Shown here: in pieces, positions 1 to 8,975 of the stretch
How the letters are laid out: each line of letters begins with the position of its first letter
Position numbering within the stretch: position 1 is the first letter of the stretch
Source: Morococcus cerebrosus
GTDB taxonomy: Bacteria > Pseudomonadota > Gammaproteobacteria > Burkholderiales > Neisseriaceae
Assembly: GCF_022749515.1 (NCBI RefSeq)
Contig: NZ_CP094242.1
Span: 1,674,001 to 1,738,000 of the forward strand
Length of the DNA stretch: 64,000 nucleotides
Direction of reading: 5' to 3'
Translations under genes and position numbers: made by a program
Notes under the pieces: model-generated
Database searches by the model: none
The model's input: only the letters and a program-made list of their open reading frames with translations
What the model was told of the DNA's origin: nothing

Positions 1-436
1 CGGCAAAGCCGTTGGGCAGTTTGGACACTTTGTCGCCGTGGCTCATCCATACGTCCAGCGTATTCGGCGCGTCGTCGTAAATATCGCGTGTCAGTTCGCT
101 ATCGATGGTTTTGACTTGCGCGTAACCGAATTCGCGCTGGTTGCCGGGCTGTACTTCGCCTCCCAAGTGGTGCGCCATAAACTGCATTCCGTAGCAGATG
201 CCCAAAACCGGAATGCCCAAATCGAAGATGCCGGTATCGGCTTGATAATCGGATTCGTAAACGGAATTAGGGCCGCCGGAGAGGATGATGCCTTTCGGAT
301 TGAAGGCTTTGATTTCGTCCAAAGGCATATCGAAAGAATGCAGCTCGCAGTAGACATGAGCTTCGCGCACGCGGCGGGCGATAAGCTGGGTAACTTGCGA
401 ACCGAAGTCGAGGATGAGGATTTTGTCTTGGGTCAT
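1..436 (-). CDS. guaA: GMP synthase (glutamine-hydrolysing), N-terminal part, runs off the window
   Basis: GuaA converts XMP to GMP with glutamine as nitrogen donor in the last step of guanine nucleotide synthesis. Only the first ~145 codons are present; the gene reads leftward and leaves the window at base 1. The visible protein starts [14 protein letters not shown] and carries the class I glutamine amidotransferase signature: [10 protein letters not shown] and the nucleophile elbow GICYGMQ, with the catalytic Cys near residue 85. The ATG at 434-436 sits at the family's usual start. The downstream PPase and dimerisation domains lie outside. An uptake-sequence hairpin follows upstream, so the next gene has its own terminator. 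Confidence 0.95.
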   Translation of the reverse strand, partial: MTQDKILILDFGSQVTQLIARRVREAHVYCELHSFDMPLDEIKAFNPKGIILSGGPNSVYESDYQADTGIFDLGIPVLGICYGMQFMAHHLGGEVQPGNQREFGYAQVKTIDSELTRDIYDDAPNTLDVWMSHGDKVSKLPNGFA

Positions 437-504
437 GGCGGAAACTTTGCAGAGTGATAGGGAACGGTCTGACTGTTTCAAAACGGGATTCCGATAACAA
501 AACA

Positions 505-547
505 GGTCGTCTGAAAACGGCGGATTATACCATTTTCAGACGACCTT
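505..547 (-). terminator. Inverted DUS pair behind the 563-901 gene
   Basis: AGGTCGTCTGAA (505-516) and its complement TTCAGACGACCT (536-547) form a 12-bp stem. Neisseria commonly uses such pairs as rho-independent terminators and as DNA uptake sequences. It lies just past the stop of the leftward membrane-protein gene. Confidence 0.75.
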
Positions 548-562
548 TGCAGAGAGAGGGGC

Positions 563-901
563 TTAGTTATCCTGCTGTTTATGCTGCTTATAAGGCACCA
601 TATCGCTGCGCGAAAGCAGCAGCAGGCAGCCCAGTACCATCATTCCCAAAGCAACCAGCGGCGAATAACCGAGCCAGTATTGATTGTGCAGATATACCGC
701 CGCGCCGATATACACCAGCAGCGGGCCTGAAACAATAGACTGCTTGTTGACACCGTCCATCACCAAAACCGCAATCCCCGCCAGCACCATACCGGCGGAC
801 ACGATGGTCGAAGTTGCGGGCAGGATGTCCGTCGTTTTCAAAAACCAAACGGCACCGAAGATAATCAAAAACAGCGGCAGGAAAAGCGAAGAGCGGGACA
901 T
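563..901 (-). CDS. Small integral membrane protein, function unknown
   Basis: A 112-residue protein made almost entirely of hydrophobic segments. There are about four: residues 6-22, 32-49, 60-76 and 81-97, ending in a short charged tail (SRSDMVPYKQHKQQ). I see no catalytic motif or signal cleavage site. Its size and layout resemble the small multi-TM proteins of the DUF5668/LiaF-N type, but this is only a resemblance. It stands alone between two uptake-sequence hairpins, with guaA downstream in the same direction. The start ATG at 899-901 gives an immediate hydrophobic segment. The coding call is firm; the function is unknown. Confidence 0.8.
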   Translation of the reverse strand: MSRSSLFLPLFLIIFGAVWFLKTTDILPATSTIVSAGMVLAGIAVLVMDGVNKQSIVSGPLLVYIGAAVYLHNQYWLGYSPLVALGMMVLGCLLLLSRSDMVPYKQHKQQDN

Positions 902-919
902 GGCGTTACTCCGTAAAAT

Positions 920-960
920 TTCAGACGACCCTGATTATTGGGTCGCAGGGGTCGTCTGAA
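920..960. repeat. Inverted DUS pair
   Basis: TTCAGACGACC at 920-930 and GGTCGTCTGAA at 950-960, pointing outward. It lies upstream of the membrane-protein gene and downstream of nothing obvious, so a terminator role is uncertain here. Confidence 0.7.
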
Positions 961-1025
961 AAGCCTGAAGAAAGCAATCTTGGGTATGTTTTTGCAAACA
1001 TAGGGCTTGATGTGTAAACGGCGGG

Positions 1026-1181
1026 TATAGTGGATTAACTTTAAACCAGTACGGCGTTGCCTTGCCTTAGCTCAAAGAGAACGATTCTCTAAGGTGCTGA
1101 AGCACCAAGTGAATCGGCTCCGTACTATCTGTACTGTCTGCGGCTTCGTCGCCTTGTCCTGATTTTTGTTAATCCACTATA
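1026..1181. repeat. Correia repeat enclosed element (CREE), full length, 156 bp
   Basis: Bounded by TATAGTGGATTAAC at the left and its complement GTTAATCCACTATA at the right, the standard Correia inverted repeats. The length of 156 bp matches the full-size class and the internal block around AACGATTCTCTAAGGTGC, absent from the short class, is kept. CREEs are neisserial miniature mobile elements that can supply promoters, RNase III sites and, in the full form, an IHF site. Confidence 0.93.
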
Positions 1182-1233
1182 CATGTTTGCGGCAACATCG
1201 GCGCCCTGCGTTCCATTCAAGCTGCTATCAGCC

Positions 1234-1680
1234 TCAGCGCACATTTTTCATCAAACGTTGTTTTTCGCGTTTCCAGTCCGCTTCTTTCAGGCTTTGGCGT
1301 TTGTCGTGTTGTTTTTTACCCTTCGCCAAACCGATTTCCATTTTGATTTTGCCTCGTGTGAAGTGCAGGTTCAACGGGACGATGGTGTAACCCGCACGCT
1401 CGGTTTTACCGATGAGCTTGTTGATTTCGGATTGCTTGAGCAAAAGCTTGCGCGGACGGACGGGGTCGGGTTTGACATGCGTCGAGGCAGTCGGCAGCGC
1501 GGTAATATGGCAGCCGACCAGATAAAAAGCGTCTTTTTTCCAGTAGATATAGCTTTCTTTCAACTGCACCCGCCCGGCGCGGATGGCTTTGACTTCCCAA
1601 CCTTCCAATACCAGGCCGGCTTCAAGCTGATCTTCGATAAAGAAGTCGTGAAAGGCTTTTTTATTATTGGCAATACTCAT
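1234..1680 (-). CDS. smpB: SsrA (tmRNA)-binding protein SmpB
   Basis: SmpB binds tmRNA and brings it to stalled ribosomes for trans-translation. The 148-residue product has the usual family length. It shows the conserved beta-barrel core: [19 protein letters not shown] near residue 14, then [11 protein letters not shown], and the basic C-terminal tail [20 protein letters not shown], which inserts in the decoding centre. The start ATG (1678-1680) gives [13 protein letters not shown], the expected N-terminus. The tmRNA gene itself is not in this window. CREEs lie on both sides, so the gene looks monocistronic. Confidence 0.97.
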   Translation of the reverse strand: MSIANNKKAFHDFFIEDQLEAGLVLEGWEVKAIRAGRVQLKESYIYWKKDAFYLVGCHITALPTASTHVKPDPVRPRKLLLKQSEINKLIGKTERAGYTIVPLNLHFTRGKIKMEIGLAKGKKQHDKRQSLKEADWKREKQRLMKNVR

Positions 1681-1823
1681 AATTCTATTCTTGTCTTCTG
1701 TCTTTTCAGACCGGGTATTTTAACAGGATGCGGGGGTAGTGCGAACTGCTTCTCAAACCGACTGTATTTTCCACCCTCTTCCGCTTTTCAATCTTTAAAC
1801 GTATGCCGCTCTATACGGCAAAT

Positions 1824-1930
1824 TATAGTGGATTAACTTTAAACCAGTACGGCGTTGCCTCGCCTTGCCGTACTATCTGTACTGTCTGCGACTTCGTCGC
1901 CTTGTCCTGATTTAAAGTTAATCCACTATA
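1824..1930. repeat. Correia repeat element, short class, 107 bp
   Basis: TATAGTGGATTAAC at the left and GTTAATCCACTATA at the right; 107 bp long with the internal ~50 bp of the full element deleted. It lies in the 480-bp gap between smpB and radA. Apart from this element and a DUS pair I see no gene in that gap. Confidence 0.92.
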
Positions 1931-2110
1931 AAATCAGAAACACCAGACTACCCTAGCCTCACATTCGTATAGTATGGCAAAGTGAAATAGAAAATCCCCA
2001 ACCTATCGCCCTTCCCCTCTCTTCCTAAAAAGCAAAAGAATAGGCTGGAATTTTGCTTCATACTGATTTGAGTAAGAGGCATATCAAATGCACCACACGC
2101 TCCTCGATGA

Positions 2111-2148
2111 AGGTCGTCTGAAACTGGGAATAGGTTTTCAGACGACCT
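2111..2148 (-). terminator. Inverted DUS pair behind radA
   Basis: AGGTCGTCTGAA (2111-2122) and TTCAGACGACCT (2137-2148) form a 12-bp stem 17 bp beyond the radA stop. Confidence 0.8.
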
Positions 2149-2164
2149 TTCCGATTGCTGTCTG

Positions 2165-3544
2165 TCAATTTTCCGCATCGCGGCAGATTTCGATGGCTTC
2201 CTGAAGGCTGGAAACGCCGAAGATTTTTAGATTCGGAAACTCTTTTTCGTTGCGCGGCATATTGGCTTTGGGAACGATGGCGCGTTTGAAGCCGAGTTTT
2301 TCCGCTTCTTTGAGCCGCTCTTGTCCGCGTGCGACGGGGCGGACTTCGCCGCTTAGTCCGATTTCGCCGAAGGCGACCATTTTTTCAGGCAGCGGGCGGT
2401 TGCGGAAGCTGGAGAGCATGGCGAGGATGACGGCGAGGTCGGCGGCGGGCTCGCCGATTTTGACGCCGCCAACGGCGTTGAGGAACACGTCTTGGTCAAA
2501 ACAGGCGATGCCGCCGTGGCGGTTGAGAACGGCGAGCAGCATGGCGAGGCGGTTTTGTTCGAGGCCGACGGTGAGGCGTTTGGGGGTGAAGCCGTGCGCG
2601 TCATCGACCAATGCCTGGATTTCGACCAGAAGCGGGCGGCTGCCTTCCTGCGTGACCAAAACACACGAACCTGGGGTGTCGTCGCGGTAGCTGGCGAGGA
2701 AGATGGCGGACGGGTTGGACACGCCTTTCAAACCGTTTTCTGTCATGGCAAATACGCCCAATTCGTTTGCCGCGCCGAAGCGGTTTTTGATGGCGCGGAT
2801 CATGCGGTAGTTGGAATGTTGGTCGCCCTCGAAATACAGCACGGTATCGACCATGTGTTCCAGCACGCGCGGGCCAGCAATCGCGCCGTCTTTGGTAACG
2901 TGTCCGACCAGTATCATGGCGATGCCCATCTGTTTCGCCATGCGCGTCAGTTGGGCGGCGCATTCGCGTACCTGCGATACGGAGCCGGGGGCGGAGGTGA
3001 TTTGGTCGGAATACATGGTTTGGATGGAGTCGATGACGACGACTTCGGGCTGATGCTGTTTCAAGGCCGCTTGAATCGCTTCCATGCGGATTTCGGCAAG
3101 CAGGTTTACGCCTTCGGTGGGCAGTTCCAAACGTTGCGCGCGCAGGGCGACTTGTTGGGCGGATTCTTCGCCGGAAACGTACAGCACTTTGCGGCTTTGC
3201 GCCATTTTGGCGATGGTTTGCAACAGCAGCGTGGATTTGCCGATGCCGGGGTCGCCGCCGAGCAGGATGACCGCGCCATCGACCAAACCGCCGCCCAATA
3301 CGCGGTCGAGTTCGCCCATGCCGGTCGGATTGCGCGGCACTTCGGTGGCGGTCACGGCGGATAGGGATTGGACGGTCGAGGTATCCGCCGCCCAAGATTG
3401 GAAGCGGGCGTTTTTCGGCTCGGGTGCGGCAAGGCTTTCCTGAAGCGTGTTCCACTCGCCGCAATGCGGGCATTTGCCTTGCCATTTCGGGGAAGTGCCG
3501 CCGCATTCGGTGCATTGGTAGATGGTTTTGGGGGCTTTTGCCAT
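2165..3544 (-). CDS. radA: DNA repair protein RadA (Sms)
   Basis: RadA is a RecA-like ATPase that drives branch migration in recombinational repair and, in naturally competent bacteria, helps incorporate transforming DNA. The 459-residue protein has the family's three parts. A four-cysteine zinc finger (CTEC...CPHC, residues 11-28) comes first. The ATPase core has Walker A GGDPGIGKST at 96-105, Walker B VVVIDSIQ near 168-175 and the RadA-specific KNRFG at 253-257. A C-terminal Lon-like domain (GVKIGEPAADLAVILAM, then FGEIGLSGEVRPV) ends the protein. The ATG at 3542-3544 gives MAKAPKTIYQC, the standard start. It is flanked by DUS pairs on both sides. Confidence 0.97.
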   Translation of the reverse strand: MAKAPKTIYQCTECGGTSPKWQGKCPHCGEWNTLQESLAAPEPKNARFQSWAADTSTVQSLSAVTATEVPRNPTGMGELDRVLGGGLVDGAVILLGGDPGIGKSTLLLQTIAKMAQSRKVLYVSGEESAQQVALRAQRLELPTEGVNLLAEIRMEAIQAALKQHQPEVVVIDSIQTMYSDQITSAPGSVSQVRECAAQLTRMAKQMGIAMILVGHVTKDGAIAGPRVLEHMVDTVLYFEGDQHSNYRMIRAIKNRFGAANELGVFAMTENGLKGVSNPSAIFLASYRDDTPGSCVLVTQEGSRPLLVEIQALVDDAHGFTPKRLTVGLEQNRLAMLLAVLNRHGGIACFDQDVFLNAVGGVKIGEPAADLAVILAMLSSFRNRPLPEKMVAFGEIGLSGEVRPVARGQERLKEAEKLGFKRAIVPKANMPRNEKEFPNLKIFGVSSLQEAIEICRDAEN

Positions 3545-3578
3545 GATGTTTTCCCTATGGGATTTTTGAAGTGTGAAA

Positions 3579-3615
3579 AGGTCGTCTGAAAACTGATATC
3601 GTTTTCAGACGACCT
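3579..3615 (-). terminator. Inverted DUS pair behind ctpA
   Basis: AGGTCGTCTGAA (3579-3590) pairs with TTCAGACGACCT (3604-3615), 24 bp beyond the leftward peptidase gene, and separates it from radA. Confidence 0.8.
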
Positions 3616-3638
3616 TTTTTCAAGGATTCGGACTGGGC

Positions 3639-5141
3639 TTATTTGCTTTCGTCTTTACCGTCTTTCTTATCTTTTTTCGGAGCCGGTTTTTTCGCCGCCA
3701 AACCTAAAGACTTCTGCCATTCGGCTGGATTTTTCACCAAATCCAAGGCTTTGCGGAGCTGGTCGTCTTTGGCTGGATTAGGAATACGACGGCTGGAGAG
3801 GTCTTCGTCTTTCTCTTTGTCCTTGCCTTTTTTGGACTTGGCGTTTTCGTCGGCTTTGGCAGCTTCGTTTGAATCAGGCGTGCTGATTTCGTTGCTGCTG
3901 TTGACGTCTTCGCCGCCGAGCGGGTTGCCGATGTGTCCGGCGAGGTCGGCTTCGCGGCTTTCAAAAGCGCGGTCTTTGTCTTTGACTTCGACGTCGGGAA
4001 CGATGCCTTGCGCTTGAATCGAGCGGTCGTTCGGCGTGTAGTACAGTGCGGTGGTCAGTTTGACTGCGCTGCCGTTGGACAGCGGAATCAGGGTTTGAAC
4101 CGAGCCTTTACCGAAACTTTGCGTACCGACGACGACGGCGCGTTTATGGTCTTGCAGCGCGCCTGCAACGATTTCAGAAGCGGAGGCAGAGCCTGAGTTG
4201 ATCAACACGGTCATCGGAATGGTCTTCAACTCGGCAGGCAGATCTGCCAGCGGGTCTTTGCCGCTCACGCGGATATAGTCTTCGGGACGGGCTTTCAATA
4301 CCGAGCTTTCTTTGCCGTCGCGTCCTTTGGTGCTGACGACTTTTGCATCTGCAGGCAGGAAGGCAGCAGACACACCGACCGCGCCGTCAAGCAGACCGCC
4401 CGGGTCATCGCGCAGATCGAGGACGAGGCCTTTGAGCGGCGCGCCTTTATTTTCTTTAATCAATGCCTTGGCGGATTCATTGATGGCTGCCACGGTGCGC
4501 TCTTGGAATTGGGACACGCGGATGTAGCCATAGCCCGGTTCGAGCAGGTGATGGCGGACGCTTTTGACTTTAATGATGGCGCGGGTCAGGTTGACGACGA
4601 TGGGTTTGTCCGCATTTTTGCGCGAAAGGGTCAGGGTGATTTTGGTACCCGGTTTGCCGCGCATTTTTTTCACGGCTTCACTGGTGGTCAGACCACGTGT
4701 GGAAACGTTGTCGATTTTGACGATGAAGTCGCCGCTTTTCACGCCTGCGCGCTCGGCGGGCGTATCCTCAATCGGGGCAACGACTTTGATAAATCCGTCT
4801 TCCTGCCCGATTTCCATACCCAAGCCGCCGAATTCGCCGCTGGTAGATTCTTTCATATCGGCAAAGCCTTTTTTATCCAAATACTCGGAATGCGGGTCGA
4901 GGTCGGATACCATGCCTTTCATCGCGCCTTCAAAGAGGTCGGCGTCGGATTTATCTTGGTAATAATTGGCTTTGATTTGCCCGTAGACTTCCGCCATGTT
5001 GCGGATGGATTGTACGGGCAGGGTTTCGTTGTCTTTTTTGTCTTTTTCGGCGGCAAAGCTTTGAACGCTCAAGCTGAGGGCGACACCGCTGAATGCGCCG
5101 AGTGTGTAGAGTGCGACTTTTTTCAAAGTGGATGTTGACAT
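3639..5141 (-). CDS. ctpA: C-terminal processing peptidase, S41 family
   Basis: S41 peptidases trim or degrade envelope proteins from the periplasm. The 500-residue protein has an N-terminal signal or anchor segment (residues 8-30), a PDZ domain (about 104-185, with GLGMEIGQEDGFIKV) and the protease domain. The Ser/Lys dyad is visible: Ser318 in NSGSASASEI and Lys345 in SFGKGSVQTL. The C-terminus is unusually charged: after residue ~400 it is rich in Lys, Glu and Asp (KSKKGKDKEKDEDL and KKPAPKKDKKDGKDESK). The EnvC-like gene lies upstream in the same direction, but 260 bp and a DUS hairpin separate them, so they are probably independent units. The family is certain; substrates are unknown. 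Confidence 0.95.
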   Translation of the reverse strand: MSTSTLKKVALYTLGAFSGVALSLSVQSFAAEKDKKDNETLPVQSIRNMAEVYGQIKANYYQDKSDADLFEGAMKGMVSDLDPHSEYLDKKGFADMKESTSGEFGGLGMEIGQEDGFIKVVAPIEDTPAERAGVKSGDFIVKIDNVSTRGLTTSEAVKKMRGKPGTKITLTLSRKNADKPIVVNLTRAIIKVKSVRHHLLEPGYGYIRVSQFQERTVAAINESAKALIKENKGAPLKGLVLDLRDDPGGLLDGAVGVSAAFLPADAKVVSTKGRDGKESSVLKARPEDYIRVSGKDPLADLPAELKTIPMTVLINSGSASASEIVAGALQDHKRAVVVGTQSFGKGSVQTLIPLSNGSAVKLTTALYYTPNDRSIQAQGIVPDVEVKDKDRAFESREADLAGHIGNPLGGEDVNSSNEISTPDSNEAAKADENAKSKKGKDKEKDEDLSSRRIPNPAKDDQLRKALDLVKNPAEWQKSLGLAAKKPAPKKDKKDGKDESK

Positions 5142-5346
5142 TATGAATGGCTTTCTTTTTGTCTTATTTCATTTCAGACCGTAATGACTGTGAAACGGGG
5201 TGGGAAATATTGCTTCAGACGACCTGAATATACGTCCGCAAGACTGTATGCGATTTACGCTTGGCAAACAACAGGGTTAGCGTAAAAAATATCTGCGCGG
5301 GTGTAAAAGCTTTTGAATATAGGGCCGTCGGGTTCAGTTGTTAAAT

Positions 5347-5384
5347 TTCAGACGACCCCGTGATACGGCAAAAGGTCGTCTGAA
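5347..5384 (-). terminator. Inverted DUS pair behind the EnvC-like gene
   Basis: TTCAGACGACC (5347-5357) and GGTCGTCTGAA (5374-5384) flank a short loop, 20 bp past the stop codon of the leftward gene. Confidence 0.75.
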
Positions 5385-5405
5385 AATGTCAAACCGGTTT
5401 GCAGG

Positions 5406-7115
5406 TCAGCTTATCCAGGAGAGTGGGTTCATTGCCTGCCCGTTGTAGCGGACTTCCAAATACAGGCCTTCCATGCCCGAAGGCAGGGTTCCGCTGATGC
5501 CCAGGCGGTTGCCTGCGGCTACGGCGTAGCCTTTGGCGACTTCGATTTCGCTCAAACCTGAATAGATGCTGATATAGCCGTCGCCGTGATCGATGACGAT
5601 GACTTTGCCGAAACCTTCCAGTTCATCGGCGTAGGTAACCGTACCGCCGGCGATGCTGCTGACGATTGCCGGAGTCGTTTGGTAGAACACGCCTTTCCAA
5701 ACTTCACCGTCGCCTCGGTCTTGTCCGAAGAGTCCGGCAAGCGTGCCGCTGACCGGTTTTTTCAGACGACCCTGCATACGGCTGAAGCTGTTGGCATTGC
5801 TGATTCTGACATAGGAAGGTGCGCGGATGTTCATGTCTTCTGCGGTCAGGTTGGACATGGCGGCGCGTTCGTCGGCGGCTTTTTGCGCGGCGACGGCGCG
5901 GTCTTTGCGCGCTTTTTCAGCGGCGGCAAGACGGGCTTCGGCGGCTTTTTTACGCGCTTCGGCTTCCTGGCGGCGTTGCTCGGCTTTGTGTTTGTCCAAG
6001 TCTTTCAACAAGTTGTTCAGGCGTTGTTCGTTTTCTTTGTGGTTGATTTTTTTCTGCGCATCTTTTGCCATTTGCGCATTTTGGCGGCGGCTTTCCGCCT
6101 GTTCGGCGGTGTTGGTTACACCTTGGCGGCGCAGCGAGGACTGGACGTTGACCTGAAGTTTTTTCAGGTATGCCAGTTCGTTGTTGATTTTCTGCTCTTG
6201 TGCTGCCAGCTCTTTTTGCTGCTTCTCAAGGTCTTTGATGACTTGCTCGTTGGCGGTGTTGATATAGCGGGTGTAACGCAGGAAGCGGGTTTTCTGACCC
6301 GGCTCGGCATTTTTCAGGAACAGGGCAACGGCGTTGGGTTGGCTGTTTTTATAGTTGCCTGAAACGAAACGGGAAATTTGCGCGCGCGTATTGGAAACCT
6401 GAGTTTTCAGGTAGTTCAAATCAGCATTGAGCTTTTGAAACTTGTCCCATGCGTCGCGCTGTTGGCGGTTGATGGCGGATAAGTTGATACGGCTTTGCTG
6501 CAACTGTTTCAACGTGGTATTGACGTGAATGATGAAACCTTCGTTGCGGCTGCGCAGCGATTTTTTGCTTTCCAAATCATTGGCGGCGGCAGTTACTGCG
6601 GCTTTGAAGTCGTCTGAATCGGCGGCAGCGGTTTTCTTATCGGCTTTGTCCGCTTTTTTCTCGACGGATTTTTTATCTTGTTTTGCCACTGCTTCGTCTT
6701 TTTTAGGCAACTCGGCGGCTTCTTTTTTTGCCTTTACATTATTTTTGGCTGCGGGTTTGTCTGCTGCTTTGTCCTTGCCTTTTGCAGACTCGTTTTTTGC
6801 GTGAGCAGCTTTGCCTGCCTTCTCTTCCGCCTTGGCTTCGCCTTTTTTGGTTTTGTCGGCTTTATCTTGTTTTTTGGTTTCTTTGTCGTTTCTGCGTTCT
6901 TTAGTACGCTCGTTTTTCGCCGCTTCGGTAGTTTCCTTTTTCGCGGCAGGTTTCGCTTTGTCTTTGGCAGCTTCTTTTTTAGCAGGTTCGGCGTCTTTTT
7001 TGTCTTTGACGCTTTTTTTGACAGGCGCAGCCTTTTCCTTGGGCGCGTCTTTGGCGGCGAAAGAAGGCGAAGCGAAACCGATGAGCAGGGCGAGTAAAAG
7101 AGGTTTGTAACGCAT
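5406..7115 (-). CDS. EnvC/NlpD-like murein hydrolase activator with degenerate M23 domain
   Basis: Predicted 569 residues. The ATG at 7113-7115 gives a clear signal peptide (MRYKPLLLALLIGFASPSFA); an upstream in-frame extension has no signal sequence and was rejected. After the signal comes a ~150-residue low-complexity Lys/Ala/Glu/Asp region, then a long coiled coil (about 190-420), then a LytM/M23 fold (about 455-569). All zinc ligands of active M23 enzymes look replaced: GEVWKGVFY where H-x-G-x-D is expected, IYSGLSEI where Y-x-HL is expected, and LYLEVR where LHFEVR is expected. A degenerate LytM domain behind a coiled coil is the pattern of EnvC, which activates septal amidases instead of cutting murein. 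The role is inferred from that pattern. Confidence 0.85.
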   Translation of the reverse strand: MRYKPLLLALLIGFASPSFAAKDAPKEKAAPVKKSVKDKKDAEPAKKEAAKDKAKPAAKKETTEAAKNERTKERRNDKETKKQDKADKTKKGEAKAEEKAGKAAHAKNESAKGKDKAADKPAAKNNVKAKKEAAELPKKDEAVAKQDKKSVEKKADKADKKTAAADSDDFKAAVTAAANDLESKKSLRSRNEGFIIHVNTTLKQLQQSRINLSAINRQQRDAWDKFQKLNADLNYLKTQVSNTRAQISRFVSGNYKNSQPNAVALFLKNAEPGQKTRFLRYTRYINTANEQVIKDLEKQQKELAAQEQKINNELAYLKKLQVNVQSSLRRQGVTNTAEQAESRRQNAQMAKDAQKKINHKENEQRLNNLLKDLDKHKAEQRRQEAEARKKAAEARLAAAEKARKDRAVAAQKAADERAAMSNLTAEDMNIRAPSYVRISNANSFSRMQGRLKKPVSGTLAGLFGQDRGDGEVWKGVFYQTTPAIVSSIAGGTVTYADELEGFGKVIVIDHGDGYISIYSGLSEIEVAKGYAVAAGNRLGISGTLPSGMEGLYLEVRYNGQAMNPLSWIS

Positions 7116-7312
7116 GATTGGGTTCTGGATCGTTAAAGTAAAGGCAATAGGCGGAATTATATAGTCAGCGGGGTCGTCTGAAAATAACATCTGCCCATAT
7201 TTGTCTAGACAATGCTTTTCTCTGCGCTTGCAATCTGAACAAGCGGTCTTATATAGTAGGAGCTGCGGTGTCAGCTTCTTTATTTCCAACCCTCAAAGGT
7301 TTCTTAATTTAC

Positions 7313-7864
7313 ATGAATAAAATTATTCTGCCTGCGCTTTGCGCCCTGCTTCTTGCTTCCTGCGGTAACGATACCGACAAAATCGGACGTGCCAGCACAG
7401 TTTTTCATATGCTGGGGAAAAATGACCGTATTGAAGTCGAGGGGTTTGATGATCCTGATGTGCAAGGGGTTGCCTGTTATATTTCTTATGCGAAAAAAGG
7501 CGGTTTGAAAGAGACGGTGAATTTGGAGGAAGATGCGAGCGATGCTTCCGTGTCGTGTGTGCAGACGGCGGAGGTCATCCGTTACAACGAGCAAGCCGTT
7601 GTTAAGCCACGGGAGGTGTTTAAACGCAGCGCGAGCTTGGCGTTCAAGAGCCAGCAGATTATCCGTTATTACGATCCTAAACGTAAGGCGTTTGCGTATT
7701 TGGTTTACAGCGACAAAATCGTTCAGGGTTCGCCGAAGAACTCTTTGAGCGCGGTGTCGTGCTTTGGCGGTGCTAAAGCGGATGCGCAGCAAGTTGCCGG
7801 CGGTATGGAAGGCAAACAGATTTACGGTGCGTGCGTCGTGGATGCGCCTGTGCCGAACAAGTAA
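7313..7864 (+). CDS. creA: CreA family lipoprotein
   Basis: A 183-residue protein matching the CreA family: IGRASTVFHMLGKNDRIEVEGFDDPDV near the start, a CYISYAKKGG segment, SDASVSC, VVKPREVFKRSASLAFKSQQIIRYYD and YSDKIVQGSPKNSLSAV all follow the family pattern. Unlike E. coli CreA, it begins with a lipoprotein signal (MNKIILPALCALLLASC, lipobox Cys17). The ATG at 7313 was chosen because it starts this signal. CreA has no established biochemical function. It is followed 3 bp later by yqgE, so the two are probably cotranscribed with ruvX. Confidence 0.88.
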   Translation: MNKIILPALCALLLASCGNDTDKIGRASTVFHMLGKNDRIEVEGFDDPDVQGVACYISYAKKGGLKETVNLEEDASDASVSCVQTAEVIRYNEQAVVKPREVFKRSASLAFKSQQIIRYYDPKRKAFAYLVYSDKIVQGSPKNSLSAVSCFGGAKADAQQVAGGMEGKQIYGACVVDAPVPNK

Positions 7865-7867
7865 AAG

Positions 7868-8425
7868 ATGAGCGATATGAACCTAACCGACCATTTCCTG
7901 ATTGCTATGCCCGATATGGACGACCCGTTTTTCGAAAATTCGGTGATTTATGTGTGCGAACACAACGAAGAGGGCGCGTTGGGCATCATCATCAACAAAC
8001 CGTCGCCGATTACGATGGACATGATTTTTGCGGCAACCGACCGCAATATCCCTTTGCGGATGCAGCACGAACACGTCATGATGGGCGGGCCGGTACAGAT
8101 TGACCGCGGCTATGTCGTGCATACGCCCGTGGGCAACTGGCAAAACAGTATGATTGTTTCAGACGACATTGCGCTGACGTCTTCGCGCGATGTGATTGAA
8201 AACTTATCACGTCAGGGCGCGGTGGACAAGATTTTAATCAGCATAGGCTATTCGAGCTGGAGCAAAGGGCAGCTTGAACGCGAGCTGGCGGACAATGTCT
8301 GGCTGACGGTGAAGGCGGACGAGCATATTTTGTTCGATATGCCTTACGAACACCGCTACGCCGCTGCATTTGCCAAGCTGGGTATTCAACCCGATGCGCT
8401 TGTTTGTGGAGCCGGTCATGCATAA
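7868..8425 (+). CDS. yqgE: YqgE/AlgH family protein (UPF0301)
   Basis: A 185-residue cytoplasmic protein with the family signature: [27 protein letters not shown] at the N-terminus, [10 protein letters not shown], then [13 protein letters not shown] and the Trp-containing segment [19 protein letters not shown]. The molecular role is not established. In Proteobacteria yqgE and ruvX are usually adjacent, and here the ruvX ATG lies inside the last codons of yqgE (8-bp overlap), so the two are translationally coupled. Confidence 0.93.
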   Translation: MSDMNLTDHFLIAMPDMDDPFFENSVIYVCEHNEEGALGIIINKPSPITMDMIFAATDRNIPLRMQHEHVMMGGPVQIDRGYVVHTPVGNWQNSMIVSDDIALTSSRDVIENLSRQGAVDKILISIGYSSWSKGQLERELADNVWLTVKADEHILFDMPYEHRYAAAFAKLGIQPDALVCGAGHA

Positions 8426-8885
8426 AGCGCCGGCGGGGACGGTTTTGGCGTTTGATTTCGGCGAGGCGCGTATCGGCGTGGCTCAGGGCGATGCGGAACT
8501 TGGCTTGTCGCATCCTTTGGCGACTGTGACCGGCAACAGCAACGACGAGAAATTCAACGCCATCGCCAAGCTGATACGGGAATGGCAGCCCAAGCATCTG
8601 GTCGTCGGACTGCCGACCCACGCCGACGGCACGGAACACGAGTTGACCCGCCTCAGCCGCAAATTCGGCCGCCGCCTGCACGGGCGTTTTAACCTGCCCA
8701 TATATTGGGTAGACGAACGGATGTCTTCACTATACGCCGAAAGCCTGCTTGCCGAGGCGCAGGTATTCGGGCGCAAACAGAAGGCGGTGCTCGACCAAGT
8801 GGCGGCGCAAGCGATTTTGCAGGGCTTTTTCGACGGCGGCGCGTCGGAATATTTCAACGGCAGGGAAGAAGGTTCGGAAGAATAA
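8418..8885 (+). CDS. ruvX: Putative pre-16S rRNA nuclease / Holliday junction resolvase-like RuvX (YqgF)
   Basis: YqgF/RuvX has an RNase H fold and is required for 16S rRNA 5'-end maturation in E. coli. The 155-residue product has the N-terminal [14 protein letters not shown] motif with the first acidic residue, then [16 protein letters not shown], and WVDERMSS with the second acidic pair. The ATG at 8418 overlaps the end of yqgE; upstream in-frame starts would lengthen the protein into yqgE and lack family similarity. A DUS pair follows the stop. An rRNA operon is in this same window, although not linked to this gene. Confidence 0.95.
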   Translation: MHKAPAGTVLAFDFGEARIGVAQGDAELGLSHPLATVTGNSNDEKFNAIAKLIREWQPKHLVVGLPTHADGTEHELTRLSRKFGRRLHGRFNLPIYWVDERMSSLYAESLLAEAQVFGRKQKAVLDQVAAQAILQGFFDGGASEYFNGREEGSEE

Positions 8886-8908
8886 TCCGTTTGGGAAAGT
8901 TTGAAAAA

Positions 8909-8968
8909 AGGTCGTCTGAAAGTGGAGTTGGCGGGATTGGAATCCGGCAACAGGCTTTCAGACGACCT
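8909..8968. terminator. Inverted DUS pair between convergent genes
   Basis: AGGTCGTCTGAA (8909-8920) and TTCAGACGACCT (8957-8968) lie between ruvX (+) and a leftward gene, so the stem can terminate both. Confidence 0.75.
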
Positions 8969-8975
8969 TTTTGCA

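Noticed and set aside
1948..2178. A 76-codon frame downstream of radA
   Set aside because: It translates a DUS hairpin and AT-rich spacer, has no ribosome site and ends in Correia-flanking sequence.
6529..7110. Plus-strand frames rich in Phe, Leu, Ser and Ala that look like membrane proteins
   Set aside because: They are the complement of the Lys/Ala/Glu low-complexity region of the EnvC-like gene; the hydrophobicity is an artefact.
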